From positions 124,001 to 188,000 of the forward strand of contig NZ_AHMM02000015.1 of the NCBI RefSeq assembly GCF_000243675.2: a DNA stretch of 64,000 nt, given 5' to 3'. The position numbers and the translations under genes are program-made. Source of the stretch: Leptospira inadai serovar Lyme str. 10 (GTDB lineage Bacteria; Spirochaetota; Leptospiria; Leptospirales; Leptospiraceae). Shown one piece after another: positions 48,514 through 57,426 of this stretch (its first letter is position 1; every line of letters starts with the position of its first letter). The notes beneath the pieces are model-generated. The model made no database searches, was not told the DNA's origin, and saw nothing but the letters and a program-made list of their open reading frames with translations.

Positions 48514-48909
48514 TCAGTCTCGTCGTTCCTTGTTATGATTGATTCGGTTCATGATGTATAAGGCCAAATAGCCGCCGATCAGTACCGCTATCAAGTTTAC
48601 GTTGGAAAGCTGATAGATCCCGACCTTGGGAGATATCAACCAGAACACGATGTCTCGGATGATATCCTGAAAAATGGAAAGAATGATCAGAGAACCGAGT
48701 AGCGCGACCAGAAAGGCCACCCAAAAACCGCCTAGCAAGTCTTTGCGCTTGTAAAAATAGAAATACCAAGCAAGGCCGCCGCTGATTCCGACAACAAAAA
48801 GTGCGTTAGTAAACGGAGTCCACCATCCCACGGAGAATGCGGCCAAGACTAAAAAAGGTTGAGTGCCGAAGGAAGGAAGAAAATCGTAGAACGAAGCCAG
48901 GATTCCCAT
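48514..48909 (-). CDS. Small membrane protein, unknown
   Basis: I choose the ATG at 48909 (MGILASFYDFLPSFGTQPFL), giving 131 residues and four membrane helices. The frame is open to 49074, but that part lies antisense to the conserved N-terminus of AroE and is probably a shadow. The C-terminus is NRINHNKERRD. No family is recognised. It is divergent from aroE with about 70 bp between starts. Confidence 0.6.
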   Translation of the reverse strand: MGILASFYDFLPSFGTQPFLVLAAFSVGWWTPFTNALFVVGISGGLAWYFYFYKRKDLLGGFWVAFLVALLGSLIILSIFQDIIRDIVFWLISPKVGIYQLSNVNLIAVLIGGYLALYIMNRINHNKERRD

Positions 48910-48978
48910 CTGGTTTACAGGTTTTCCGGGTTTTGGGATAAAGTCGAGAATTTTAGCGAAAAAACGGTCCCACCATCC

Positions 48979-49845
48979 TTGAAAATCTTCAGAGACAGCT
49001 CCAAATATTTCGGCATCATTGGAAATCCACTTTCCCATACGCTGTCCCCCCTTCTGCATACCGGGTGGTACCAAGACTTAAGTCTAGATTTTGGCTACTT
49101 AGTCTTTCCCATTTCTTCCGTTGAAAAACAAGACCTAACCGTATTATATAAATTTGGAGTAAGAGGACTTTCCGTTACGATACCTCATAAGGAACAAGCA
49201 TTTCGGTTGGCGGACACGAAGGATGAAGCTTCCGAAGCCATGAAGGCAAGCAACACTCTCGTCTTACGGGAAGGATCGATTCGCGCGTACAATACCGACG
49301 GAATCGGAGCAGTACGGGCCGTCTTGGAACAAAGTCCCTCCTCCCTGAACGGGAACGTGTTAGTCTTGGGAAGCGGAGGGAGCGCCAGAGGAATCGCCTT
49401 TTCACTTTTGGAAAAAGGAAACGTAGAAACATTGGTTATTGCCGCCAGAAACACCGATGCGGGAAATAAAATCGTGGATTTACTGAATCGAGTACGACCG
49501 GGGAGGACTTCCTTCCTTTCGCTGGAAGATGCGGAACGAAAATGTGCCGAATTCTCCTTGGTGATTCATACGACTCCGCTTGGCATGAAGGGAAAGGATC
49601 CTGGACCGGTCTTTTCCCCCTCGTCCTTTCATCGTGATCAAACCGTTTTCGATATCGTCTACAATCCGTTAGTAACTCCGCTGGTTAAAATCGCACGATC
49701 TTTCGGGGCTAGCGTTATACCCGGAACGGAGATGTTATTGTACCAAGCAGTGGAGCAGTTCCGACTGTTTACGGGAATTCAATTGGAAAGCGAACTCATC
49801 GAAAAAGGAAGACAAAGGCTCCATTCCGCATTGCATGAAAATTAA
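48979..49845 (+). CDS. aroE: Shikimate dehydrogenase (NADP+)
   Basis: From the TTG at 48979 the product is 288 residues, the normal AroE length; the frame is open 40 codons further upstream without similarity. The substrate-binding start is KYFGIIGNPLSHTLSPLLH, with VTIPHKEQAF carrying the catalytic Lys and NTDGIGA the partner Asp. The NADP site is LVLGSGGSARGIAF. It reduces 3-dehydroshikimate to shikimate in aromatic amino acid synthesis. folC follows after about 100 bp. Confidence 0.93.
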   Translation: MKIFRDSSKYFGIIGNPLSHTLSPLLHTGWYQDLSLDFGYLVFPISSVEKQDLTVLYKFGVRGLSVTIPHKEQAFRLADTKDEASEAMKASNTLVLREGSIRAYNTDGIGAVRAVLEQSPSSLNGNVLVLGSGGSARGIAFSLLEKGNVETLVIAARNTDAGNKIVDLLNRVRPGRTSFLSLEDAERKCAEFSLVIHTTPLGMKGKDPGPVFSPSSFHRDQTVFDIVYNPLVTPLVKIARSFGASVIPGTEMLLYQAVEQFRLFTGIQLESELIEKGRQRLHSALHEN

Positions 49846-49849
49846 ACCT

Positions 49850-49963
49850 ATGACTTCATCACCGTTTCATGATGCATTCCGATCCTTAAATCGGACCATG
49901 TCGGATTTGAAAAATCTCCTCTCTGCGTTACGTGAAAAGTATACCCCAAATGCCTCTTACTGA
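49850..49963 (+). CDS. Candidate small protein, 37 residues
   Basis: An ATG 4 bp after the aroE stop opens a frame of 37 codons, MTSSPFHDAFRSLNRTMSDL, continuing through a helical KNLLSALREKYTP segment to a TGA at 49963. It overlaps the folC ATG by 14 bp, which would couple the genes. The predicted product is an amphipathic helix. The ribosome binding site is weak, so this could be chance. Confidence 0.4.
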   Translation: MTSSPFHDAFRSLNRTMSDLKNLLSALREKYTPNASY

Positions 49964-51221
49964 TTTTTTAAAATTCGGTTCTAGTTTGGTTAATTTGGAA
50001 AAAACTAGAAACTTTAACGTATTCAAGGAATATTCCCTGGAAGCGTTTCGAAATTTTTTAGATAAACATACTTGGAGAAAAAGACTCTCACCGCGCATAA
50101 GAATTTCCGTGGTGGGAACAAACGGAAAAGGATCCGTCTCTCATTTTCTTTCCCAGACATTTTCCAAATTAAACCAAAGCGTAGGCTTATATACATCCCC
50201 TCACCTTCTTAGTCCTGCGGAAAGGATCCGAAAGGGGCCGGATTTCGATCCGGTTTCATCGACGGATTTGGAAACTATCGCGAAACTGATTTTTGAGAAT
50301 GCCGAGGAGGCGGAATTATCCGGTTTATCCTGGTTTGAATGGTTTACCCTAGGGGCTTTCGTTTATTTCGAATCACAGGATTTGAATATTCAAATCTACG
50401 AGGCCGGACTCGGAGGAAGACTGGACGCAACCAGCCTCGCGGAGCCGGATGTAGTCGTATTATGTTCGATCGGAGAAGACCACAAGGCGATACTAGGCGA
50501 CACCAAGGAAAAGATACTTTTGGAAAAACTCAATATCGCGGGGCCAAAAACTAAACTGCTCTTGTCCATGCCTCACGAAAACGATTTGAATGAGATCGTC
50601 CGTTCTTTTTGTTCCGAAAAGGGAATCCAACTCGCGTTCTTCGAAAGAAAATCCGAGGAAGCTTATTTACTCTATAATTTAAATTTTGCCCTTTGGGCGA
50701 CCCGAACTATCTGCGATCGTATTTCATCTACAGTATCTTTTCTTAAAATTCCGAATTCGGATAATAATAAGCGGTTCTTTGACGAAAGACCCTTCGTTTC
50801 TTATTCGGCCGGACTAAAAGCCGGTTTCCGATCTCCGCCCGGACGATTGGAAATTTTATCCAAGGATCCTTTCGTAATTTTCGATCCCGCGCATAATCCG
50901 GACGCGGTAAGAACCACTCTCCGGGACATTTCCGTTCTATATCCGGAAAAGAAATTATCCGTGATTGCCGGTTTTTTGCCGGATAAGGACGGAGAAAGTA
51001 TGGCTAAGGATCTAGACCTCTTCGTAAAAAATCATGGAACGAGATTCGCATTTCTAAATGGTCCCGAATTCAAATTGCCGAACGGATTCGAATCGTTTGC
51101 ATTAGATCCGAACGACTTTTCGAAACGATTATTCGATTTTTCCCGAGAAGGGACTCTCGTCTTAGGAAGCTTTCGTCTCTATAAATATGCGGTCGACGCG
51201 ATTCAAAGGAATACAAAATAA
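49950..51221 (+). CDS. folC: Bifunctional folylpolyglutamate/dihydrofolate synthase
   Basis: I start at the ATG at 49950; a GTG at 49932 is in frame. The 423 residues show the Mur-ligase-type P-loop VVGTNGKGSVSHF (about 54-66), YTSPHLLSPAERIRK, the acidic EAGLGGRLDATS, and late FDPAHNPDAVRTT. It adds glutamate to dihydropteroate or folate. The order aroE-(small ORF)-folC suggests a biosynthetic transcript. Confidence 0.94.
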   Translation: MPLTDFLKFGSSLVNLEKTRNFNVFKEYSLEAFRNFLDKHTWRKRLSPRIRISVVGTNGKGSVSHFLSQTFSKLNQSVGLYTSPHLLSPAERIRKGPDFDPVSSTDLETIAKLIFENAEEAELSGLSWFEWFTLGAFVYFESQDLNIQIYEAGLGGRLDATSLAEPDVVVLCSIGEDHKAILGDTKEKILLEKLNIAGPKTKLLLSMPHENDLNEIVRSFCSEKGIQLAFFERKSEEAYLLYNLNFALWATRTICDRISSTVSFLKIPNSDNNKRFFDERPFVSYSAGLKAGFRSPPGRLEILSKDPFVIFDPAHNPDAVRTTLRDISVLYPEKKLSVIAGFLPDKDGESMAKDLDLFVKNHGTRFAFLNGPEFKLPNGFESFALDPNDFSKRLFDFSREGTLVLGSFRLYKYAVDAIQRNTK

Positions 51222-51224
51222 GAT

Positions 51225-52853
51225 TCAAAATTTATGTTTGAATCTTGCGTAGGTCTCCGTCTCGAACTGATATTCCAAGCCTCTCGCAAAGTACGGAGTT
51301 CTAACAGGAGCGACACCTACGTCCAAGGTTTCCGAGTCCAGGCCTAGGACATAAAAGGAAACGGAAAATGCCAGCATCGCCGCGATTCCATAGAGCATTA
51401 ATCCGCCGTGAACTCCGGTATCTCGATCGATATATCCCGCCAAGCCTCGATAATAATTGGCCTTTGACTCGGCCTGGCTATGAATATTATACTGATAGTA
51501 ATATGCGGTCGCAAACGAATTGAAATTCGAGGAATTCTGAATTAGAGTCGCTAAGCCGGTGACAGTCAAGGCATTCGTCATCGGCCTGGAACCTTCGAGA
51601 ATGGAATCGGCTTTTAAATTAAAGTAATAATATCCCGCATAGAACAATAAACTTCCGTACAACGAATAGATCGCAAAGTCGTCGTACGTATGATCCAGGA
51701 AAACGTATTTCTTATTTTTATAATATGACACCGAATCGCCCTGCTTTAGGGTTCCGGCAACCTCCGATGTTTGGTCCTTCTTAATCTCGATTCCCTTTAA
51801 AATATCCACGTGACCTTCCTTTGAAAGTCGAATGCGATTCCAGCCCACCTTGACCGGGACCTTGTTCAACGGAGTAACCCCTAGCAATTCCGAACCGAAA
51901 TAAACGTTCGCACCGGGCGGATCCGATGTTACGGAGAGAAACCCTTCCTTCTTTTCCTTAAACATTTGGACGCTGATTTCCCTGGAAGAAGTCCGCATAT
52001 CCACTTCCCCACGCCAATCGTTAAAGCCTTCTCGGGTAACCCGAACATCGTGAATTCCGGGAAGTATATCGTTTCGCACTAGAGGGGTTTTACCGATATA
52101 ATTCCCGTCTAAAAACACCAGAGACGACAAAATACCTTCCGATTTAACCGTTAAGCGAAACGTAAATTTTCCTAAAAGAAAACTTTTTAGGGACTCGATC
52201 AAAGGATTCAATTCTTGATAAGAACGTCTAACGCTGGTCTTATGGGAAAATTCCTTTTTTGCCCCGTCCTTAAAGGAACGTAAGACTATTCGGACCCGCA
52301 TTTCGTCGGCGGATTTTTTTTCGAATTCGCCGGTAACGGAGTAGAAACAATTATTTTTTCTAGCTAGCGGAATGACTCCTCCGTCGTCCGGGGCAGGTTC
52401 CGATTCGAAAGGTTCGGATCTAAGAGAAAGATATCTCGGATCGTTTTTGATCGGCACTACAAGTTGACCGGAGCGAAGTTTCTCCAGACGATCGGAATCC
52501 CATTCTCCTTCCTTTACTTTTTCCTGTTTTACGGAATCTTGATTTCCAAACGGATGCTGAATCGAAGCGGGAAGGGCGTTTTCATCGTATATTTGAACCG
52601 TAGTTTTTAATCCGGAATATAGGACGGAGGCATATCCGGCGGAATAAAAATCCAGAGCGGAGTCCCCGGATAGGTTTCGAAGCGGAAAGAAACACAATTT
52701 ACGCTCTCTTTCGAATTCTATCTTTTCTTTGGAAGATATCGAAGGGAAATTATACAGATCTTCGATCGCAAGTAAGGAACTCCCGCCGCAGATAGGAAGC
52801 ATCGAAAATAACAATATGCCGGCACAAAATCTCTTCGGAAAATGCGACTTCAA
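51225..52853 (-). CDS. Exported PEGA-domain protein
   Basis: I start at the TTG at 52853, which overlaps the stop of the permease gene as TTGA. It opens LKSHFPKRFCAGILLFSMLP, a good signal peptide; the frame is open upstream only as a shadow of the permease. The 542 residues carry two PEGA repeats, one with VFLDGNYIGKTPL and one with VTSDPPGANVYFGSELLGVTPL, followed by two or three C-terminal hydrophobic segments. PEGA domains are found on cell-surface proteins. It ends the long operon. Confidence 0.8.
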   Translation of the reverse strand: MKSHFPKRFCAGILLFSMLPICGGSSLLAIEDLYNFPSISSKEKIEFERERKLCFFPLRNLSGDSALDFYSAGYASVLYSGLKTTVQIYDENALPASIQHPFGNQDSVKQEKVKEGEWDSDRLEKLRSGQLVVPIKNDPRYLSLRSEPFESEPAPDDGGVIPLARKNNCFYSVTGEFEKKSADEMRVRIVLRSFKDGAKKEFSHKTSVRRSYQELNPLIESLKSFLLGKFTFRLTVKSEGILSSLVFLDGNYIGKTPLVRNDILPGIHDVRVTREGFNDWRGEVDMRTSSREISVQMFKEKKEGFLSVTSDPPGANVYFGSELLGVTPLNKVPVKVGWNRIRLSKEGHVDILKGIEIKKDQTSEVAGTLKQGDSVSYYKNKKYVFLDHTYDDFAIYSLYGSLLFYAGYYYFNLKADSILEGSRPMTNALTVTGLATLIQNSSNFNSFATAYYYQYNIHSQAESKANYYRGLAGYIDRDTGVHGGLMLYGIAAMLAFSVSFYVLGLDSETLDVGVAPVRTPYFARGLEYQFETETYARFKHKF

Positions 52854-53620
52854 TTCCTGCGTCCTCCGACGGAATAAACCAAGCCTAGAATTCCAAGGAT
52901 AGGAACGACCAGGGCCCAAGGCCCGGATTCCGCGTAATCTTTCGAAAAAGCGATCTGCTCGCCCAAGCCAGGACCGAAGGTATCCCCTCCGGCCGAAATT
53001 CCTAAAAATCCGAAAATCGCCAGGGTCATGACGACCGATGGAAGTCCCGTTGTTAAGAGAATTCCCAATAACTGAAACGCCTGCGGGAGAATATGGCTTC
53101 GAAAAATATAAGTCTTTCCTGCGCCGAAGCAGGAAGCCGCCAGGACGTAACCGCTTCCGCGGACTTCTTCGATTCGGGCCCGTAACGTTTCGTAAGCGGG
53201 CGCCCAATCGCCCAAAAGAATCGCGATAAAAAGAGAGGCCGACGTAGCGCCAAACGCCTGTATTACGAGAAGTGCAAGCAATAAGGACGGAATGGAAACG
53301 AAAACCGAAGATAACGGAGATAAAAGATTTTTCTGCAGGAAAGGACTCGAATAGGCGAGTAGTCCGAGAAGACTCGCGAATGCCAAAGTAAGAACGCGCG
53401 CCGGAAATGCGAAAAGAAACGTGGAAAGACTCCCGTAGCCGAGCATAGCCCAGACATCGCGTCCGAGTCTATCCTTTCCCAACGGAGCTTCCATACTGAT
53501 AGGTCGAAACGATTCGTGCAACTCCACCTGAGTCGGAGGAGAATGCAGAAGAATGCCGCCTAACGCGACCGCAAGAAAACTTCCGACGACTACATATCGA
53601 ATCGAATCCGAAAACTTCAT
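52850..53620 (-). CDS. ABC transporter permease, DppC-type
   Basis: The ATG at 53620 overlaps the stop of the preceding permease gene (ATGA); a TTG six codons upstream exists. The 256 residues contain the family motif PLGKDRLGRDVWAML and the EAA-loop region LRARIEEVRGSGYVLAASCFGAG. It should be the second inner-membrane half of a peptide-type importer. No ATPase or substrate-binding gene is nearby, so the partners must be encoded elsewhere. Confidence 0.88.
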   Translation of the reverse strand: MKFSDSIRYVVVGSFLAVALGGILLHSPPTQVELHESFRPISMEAPLGKDRLGRDVWAMLGYGSLSTFLFAFPARVLTLAFASLLGLLAYSSPFLQKNLLSPLSSVFVSIPSLLLALLVIQAFGATSASLFIAILLGDWAPAYETLRARIEEVRGSGYVLAASCFGAGKTYIFRSHILPQAFQLLGILLTTGLPSVVMTLAIFGFLGISAGGDTFGPGLGEQIAFSKDYAESGPWALVVPILGILGLVYSVGGRRN

Positions 53621-54519
53621 GCGGATTGGGTCTCCCAACCGAGAAGCGAGTCTCTCACTCTTTCGGAAACTCTTGTCAGAATATAAAATACCGTTCCGCT
53701 ATAAAAGAGTAAGGCGGAGAGTAGCGGAGCATCCATCGTACGAATTGCATGATACATCGATTTTCCGATACCGGGAAAGAAGAATATTTCCTCCACTACG
53801 ATGGCCCCGGACAACAGGGAACTAAAGTCCAACAAAATCAATACGAGAAGAACGGGCAGGATTTTAAGAAGAATATGTCGAAAGAGAATTCTCGTCGGAG
53901 AATAGCCCCGGGCCCTTAGAACGGTCACGTAAGCGGAAGAAGATTCCGCCTCCGCCATCCCAAAGGAAAATCGAAACAATCTGGCCCATACGCGGGAGCC
54001 TAGAGCCAACCCGGGAAGAATCACATAGGAACTATTCCAAGATTCGTAACCGCCGGGAGGGAGCCAGCCTAGAATAAAGAAAAATAAAACTAAGAGAACG
54101 ACGGCAAAGACAAAAATCGGTGTGGAAAGAACGACTTGACTAAGAGTATCCAAAAACACTCGTAACCAACTCGACTTCAGGAGCAGCGCAAAGAACGCGA
54201 GTCCGATTGCGAAAAGTACGCTCCAGATGATGGCGAAGGAAGCGAGATGAAACGTCGGTAAAAATCGGGAACCTATATGGGAAAGAACCGGGTCGCCGGA
54301 CTCGGTAAGGCCAAGATCAAAGCTAAGAATACCCTTCCAAAAAGAAAGATACGAATCGAGGAAACTTTTTTGCTCCGAAAGCGAACTGCTATCTTGACTC
54401 GCGATTCCCGAGTCGGCGTTTAAAAATTCCCGATCCAGGGAACGCAATCGGGAGAACAAGACTGAAACTGCGGACAGCAGAAGGATAAAAACGAGAAATC
54501 GTCTAGCCTCTTCCAACAA
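53617..54519 (-). CDS. ABC transporter permease, DppB-type
   Basis: A 300-residue protein from a TTG. It has six membrane helices, with the EAA-type loop AESSSAYVTVLRARGYSPTRILFRHIL and the C-terminal VVEEIFFFPGIGKSMYHAI typical of DppB/OppB. It pairs with the DppC-type protein encoded immediately downstream and overlapping it by 4 bp. It follows the EIIA gene after 11 bp. Confidence 0.88.
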   Translation of the reverse strand: MLEEARRFLVFILLLSAVSVLFSRLRSLDREFLNADSGIASQDSSSLSEQKSFLDSYLSFWKGILSFDLGLTESGDPVLSHIGSRFLPTFHLASFAIIWSVLFAIGLAFFALLLKSSWLRVFLDTLSQVVLSTPIFVFAVVLLVLFFFILGWLPPGGYESWNSSYVILPGLALGSRVWARLFRFSFGMAEAESSSAYVTVLRARGYSPTRILFRHILLKILPVLLVLILLDFSSLLSGAIVVEEIFFFPGIGKSMYHAIRTMDAPLLSALLFYSGTVFYILTRVSERVRDSLLGWETQSA

Positions 54520-54530
54520 AGTCGTGTTCC

Positions 54531-54986
54531 TTACGGAGTAAAGGCTTTCCGAATCTCCTCAAAGTCCTTGGAATCGATCAGTTTTTCCCTATCTTCCTTG
54601 ACATTCAGAGTTTTAGCGATTTGAGCGAGGGTCTTGATATGCTCTTGAAACTTGGACTTGGGAACGATGAGTAAAATAAAAATATGCACGGGCAGGTGAT
54701 CGATCGCGTCAAAATCGATCCCTTTTTTCGAAAGACCCATCACACATTTCAGTTCTTCGACCAAATTCACGGAGCAGTGAGGAATCGCCACCCCGCTACC
54801 GATTCCCGTCGACATGGACTTTTCCCTTGCGAGAAGGGACTCGAAAACGGGTTCCCGAACTTCCGGTCCGATTAGTTTGACATCGACCGCCTTTTGCAGT
54901 AGATGTGAAATCACCTCTTCCTTGGAAGAACCTTCAAGATCAAATATTACGGTCTCAGGCTTAAGTAAAGCCAGGAGCTGGTTCAT
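54531..54986 (-). CDS. PTS EIIA (PtsN/fructose type)
   Basis: A protein of 151 residues covering one EIIA-Ntr/Fru domain. Phospho-acceptor His70 is in SGVAIPHCSV, preceded by EREKSMSTGIG-like (here AREKSMSTGIG). It also shows LPVHIFILLIVPKSKFQEHIKTLAQIAK. Such proteins usually act as phosphorylation-state regulators when no EIIB/EIIC is adjacent, as here. It overlaps the RnfD-like gene by 26 bp, an unusual pairing. Confidence 0.92.
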   Translation of the reverse strand: MNQLLALLKPETVIFDLEGSSKEEVISHLLQKAVDVKLIGPEVREPVFESLLAREKSMSTGIGSGVAIPHCSVNLVEELKCVMGLSKKGIDFDAIDHLPVHIFILLIVPKSKFQEHIKTLAQIAKTLNVKEDREKLIDSKDFEEIRKAFTP

Positions 54987-55869
54987 GCTTCTCTATCCTA
55001 TCTCCTAGGAAAATACGAATCAGGAGGGATTCAATGAAAAAAAACGACGCGACCCAAGTGAAAGAGGGAATGGTTCCTGCTGAAATGAAAAAAATTCCGA
55101 TGGCAATGGGAACCAAGGATAAAAAAGAGACGGGAAGGACCGACTCCAGATTGTGTCCAGGCAAAGAGAGAGCAAGAGCGAAGGCCAAAGAAGCCGCCCA
55201 GATCGGTTCCGAAATAAAATCCCTAACCGGAATGCCGAACCGGAAAGTCCAAAATCCCAAAAAAAACCCGAAGGCGATCGGAAGAAGTATTGCCGCAGGT
55301 CTTTTCATAAAAATCGGCAACAGCAATAGGATCGAGTAGCCCCCGGAAGATTGCAAAGCGGAAAATCGTTCGCTCGGATTTGCGTCCACTTGAAAGATTC
55401 CGCGAGTGTACAAATCCGTAAAGTTCGGATCTTGAAAACCGAGCCCGGGCGTTAGGGACCAAATTTGTATTCCGGGAATGAAGTAGAGTAAAAGAAAAAC
55501 CAAAAGCTGAACGAGAGCCAAAGGAAAACGAATTCTTAATTTTCGTTCTCCTATCCACCAAAGCCCGAATCCGATTAAGACTGCAAAGATCGCATGCAAT
55601 GCAAATCGTTGGTCTCTCGGAATTAGAAGAGCAAAATAAAGTGCGTGATTGACCCAATAAAACACGTAAGACTTTCGATCAGTTAAGAAGAAATACGCAA
55701 TGGCACCTACCAGCAGGCCGAAGCCCATGGGAAGCAGAATATAGAAAGTTCCGGCAGAGCCTAGCGCTACTAAAAATACGCAAAGAATGCCAGAAAGAAT
55801 ATCCGGAAAGAGTAGATCCTTCCTGCGAAAAAAACCCTTTCCGGTGGATAGGATAAAACTAAATGCCAA
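54961..55869 (-). CDS. RnfD/NqrB-like membrane protein
   Basis: A 302-residue protein from a TTG lying inside the 3' end of the RnfC-like gene (11-bp overlap). About nine membrane helices are seen, starting LLFPDILSGILCVFLVALGS. Identity rests on topology, length and the RnfC-like neighbour. The covalent-FMN motif of true RnfD (S/T-GAT-P) is not visible; the nearest segment is DPNFTDLYTRG. It may have lost flavin and serve as a scaffold or channel. Confidence 0.5.
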   Translation of the reverse strand: MAFSFILSTGKGFFRRKDLLFPDILSGILCVFLVALGSAGTFYILLPMGFGLLVGAIAYFFLTDRKSYVFYWVNHALYFALLIPRDQRFALHAIFAVLIGFGLWWIGERKLRIRFPLALVQLLVFLLLYFIPGIQIWSLTPGLGFQDPNFTDLYTRGIFQVDANPSERFSALQSSGGYSILLLLPIFMKRPAAILLPIAFGFFLGFWTFRFGIPVRDFISEPIWAASLAFALALSLPGHNLESVLPVSFLSLVPIAIGIFFISAGTIPSFTWVASFFFIESLLIRIFLGDRIEKHEPAPGFT

Positions 55870-57010
55870 CCGATTCCTCCTTGACCGAACGAATTCGATC
55901 CCTTAGGGAAATGAAAGAAGGACATAGGAAAGTGCAGATGCCGCATTCCATGCAAAGACCGGGTTGGAATCGGCCTAACGTTCTCATCAAGGCCATCGGA
56001 TTCGATTTTGTCGGACAATTCAAGGAACACTCGCCGCATTCGACGCAAGGAAACTCGGATCTAGCGGCTTCATGACGAGCTAGCAAAATAAGAGAGGAAT
56101 AAAGTCGAATATCCCAGTAAAAACCTTCTTTCGTGTCGCGAACGGGATAATATTCGAAAAAAGAATTTAAAGTAAACTGGGAATAAGAATGCTCATATTC
56201 TTCGAACAGGAATTTTAAATTTTGTCCGTTTTGAACCCGAAGAGGAGCTGCTGCTTTTCGTAAACCGCCGTTTTTTCCTAAAAAGAAGAGGCTGATCTCC
56301 CTCTCGATGAAAGGCATTTCACCGAACAAGGCCCTATAAAGATAATATAAAGTTTCCGGACCTATATAAATCACATCCTTGAATCTCGAGAAGGGGATTT
56401 TTTCGGTCTTAAACGTAAAATATTCCGGAATCCCCCAAGGGTATGCGTAACTGTTGAGAGGACTTTTCTCATCTAGAATATAGTCCCTGATTTCCGTCTC
56501 CGGAAACCAAAGTTTGAGAGATTCGATAAAGGACTTATGACAGTCCGGAGCGGCTTGCAAACGAGACGTAAAGTCTATGTCTTGGGTGCGAGTATAAGGA
56601 GATAAGATAATAAAACGGGGTTTGAATCTTTCTCGGAAAGAATCCGACAAGGGTTGACCGGGAAAGTCCAGAGAGACCAAGCCAAGTCGGTCCATGACTT
56701 CGATCGCTTCTTCCTTTTTCCAAATCTTCGGATGCAGTTCGTTTTTAACCGGAAAAATTCCGTCCTGGACGATTTGGACTCGGGTTCCGGTTTCCCCGTG
56801 GGCCAAGGAGGCGACCCCATTTACCGGAGAAAGTACGGTACCGGAAGATTGTTTAAAAAGGGGATCACCTACCTTGACCCGGGCGGGAAATTCTTTTAGT
56901 AGGAGAGCTCCGCCATCGGGAATCAGAGTGTAAGGTTCATCCAGAACCGTCTTGCGGGGTCCCGCATCTTTGACGGTTCTGGGTTTGAGGAGAAACGGTT
57001 TTGCGAACAA
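55859..57010 (-). CDS. RnfC-like iron-sulfur protein, shortened
   Basis: A 383-residue protein from a TTG. The N-terminal barrel-sandwich part (FPARVKVGDPLFKQSSGTVL, then SPVNGVASL) and two C-terminal CxxCxxCxxxCP clusters (Cys322, 325, 328, 332 and 353, 356, 359, 363) match RnfC. Two [4Fe-4S] clusters are therefore expected. The glycine-rich NADH/FMN loop of RnfC (GLGGAGFP) is replaced by GLVSLDFPGQP, so flavin or NADH binding is doubtful. It is shorter than the usual 430-plus residues. It lies 5 bp after the Zn-ribbon-like gene. Confidence 0.68.
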   Translation of the reverse strand: MFAKPFLLKPRTVKDAGPRKTVLDEPYTLIPDGGALLLKEFPARVKVGDPLFKQSSGTVLSPVNGVASLAHGETGTRVQIVQDGIFPVKNELHPKIWKKEEAIEVMDRLGLVSLDFPGQPLSDSFRERFKPRFIILSPYTRTQDIDFTSRLQAAPDCHKSFIESLKLWFPETEIRDYILDEKSPLNSYAYPWGIPEYFTFKTEKIPFSRFKDVIYIGPETLYYLYRALFGEMPFIEREISLFFLGKNGGLRKAAAPLRVQNGQNLKFLFEEYEHSYSQFTLNSFFEYYPVRDTKEGFYWDIRLYSSLILLARHEAARSEFPCVECGECSLNCPTKSNPMALMRTLGRFQPGLCMECGICTFLCPSFISLRDRIRSVKEESVGI

Positions 57011-57015
57011 TGCCC

Positions 57016-57297
57016 TTAGTTAGGGGACTTAACCATGTAGATTTCGTCTTTAATGGGGAGTTCTTTCTTCAAATTTTTAATATACGGAAGAATTTCTCCC
57101 ATCGGTTCATAGAATTCACAATCCGTTTGCATACGGCGTGCTACGGTAAAATACTTATACAGTTTTTCCTCGCCGGAACGCTTGGACCATTTCTTTTTGG
57201 TGCATTTGACCCGGAGGATGTATTTGTCCGCCTCGGATTCATACTGCCTTACGGTTACGCAATGCAGGCAGTTGGCGCAATAGACTTTCTCGCTCAT
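57016..57297 (-). CDS. Small Cys-rich protein, zinc-ribbon-like
   Basis: A protein of 93 residues. Its N-terminus reads SEKVYCANCLHCVTVRQYE with CxxCxxC, followed by VKCTKKKW and a later DCEFYEP. The Cys spacing suggests one zinc or Fe-S site. It is not a family that I can name. It is the first gene of the RnfC-like operon and starts 31 bp downstream of a palindrome. Confidence 0.7.
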   Translation of the reverse strand: MSEKVYCANCLHCVTVRQYESEADKYILRVKCTKKKWSKRSGEEKLYKYFTVARRMQTDCEFYEPMGEILPYIKNLKKELPIKDEIYMVKSPN

Positions 57298-57327
57298 CGG
57301 TTATCCTGTTTCCTGGGGTATTTGAAA

Positions 57328-57346
57328 TGGAGACAAATTGTCTCCA
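57328..57346. promoter_or_regulatory. Palindrome upstream of the Zn-ribbon/RnfC-like operon
   Basis: TGGAGACAA-A-TTGTCTCCA is a perfect 9-bp inverted repeat around one base. Its near end lies 31 bp before the start codon at 57297. It is placed as an operator would be; no T tract follows, so it is unlikely to be a terminator. Confidence 0.5.
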
Positions 57347-57426
57347 CTACCAACGCTCAGGGGTATTTGACAGATTTAGGCCAAGGCCATGGTAGTCAAC
57401 CTGTTTCTCCCGTTAGAAGCCCGGAA

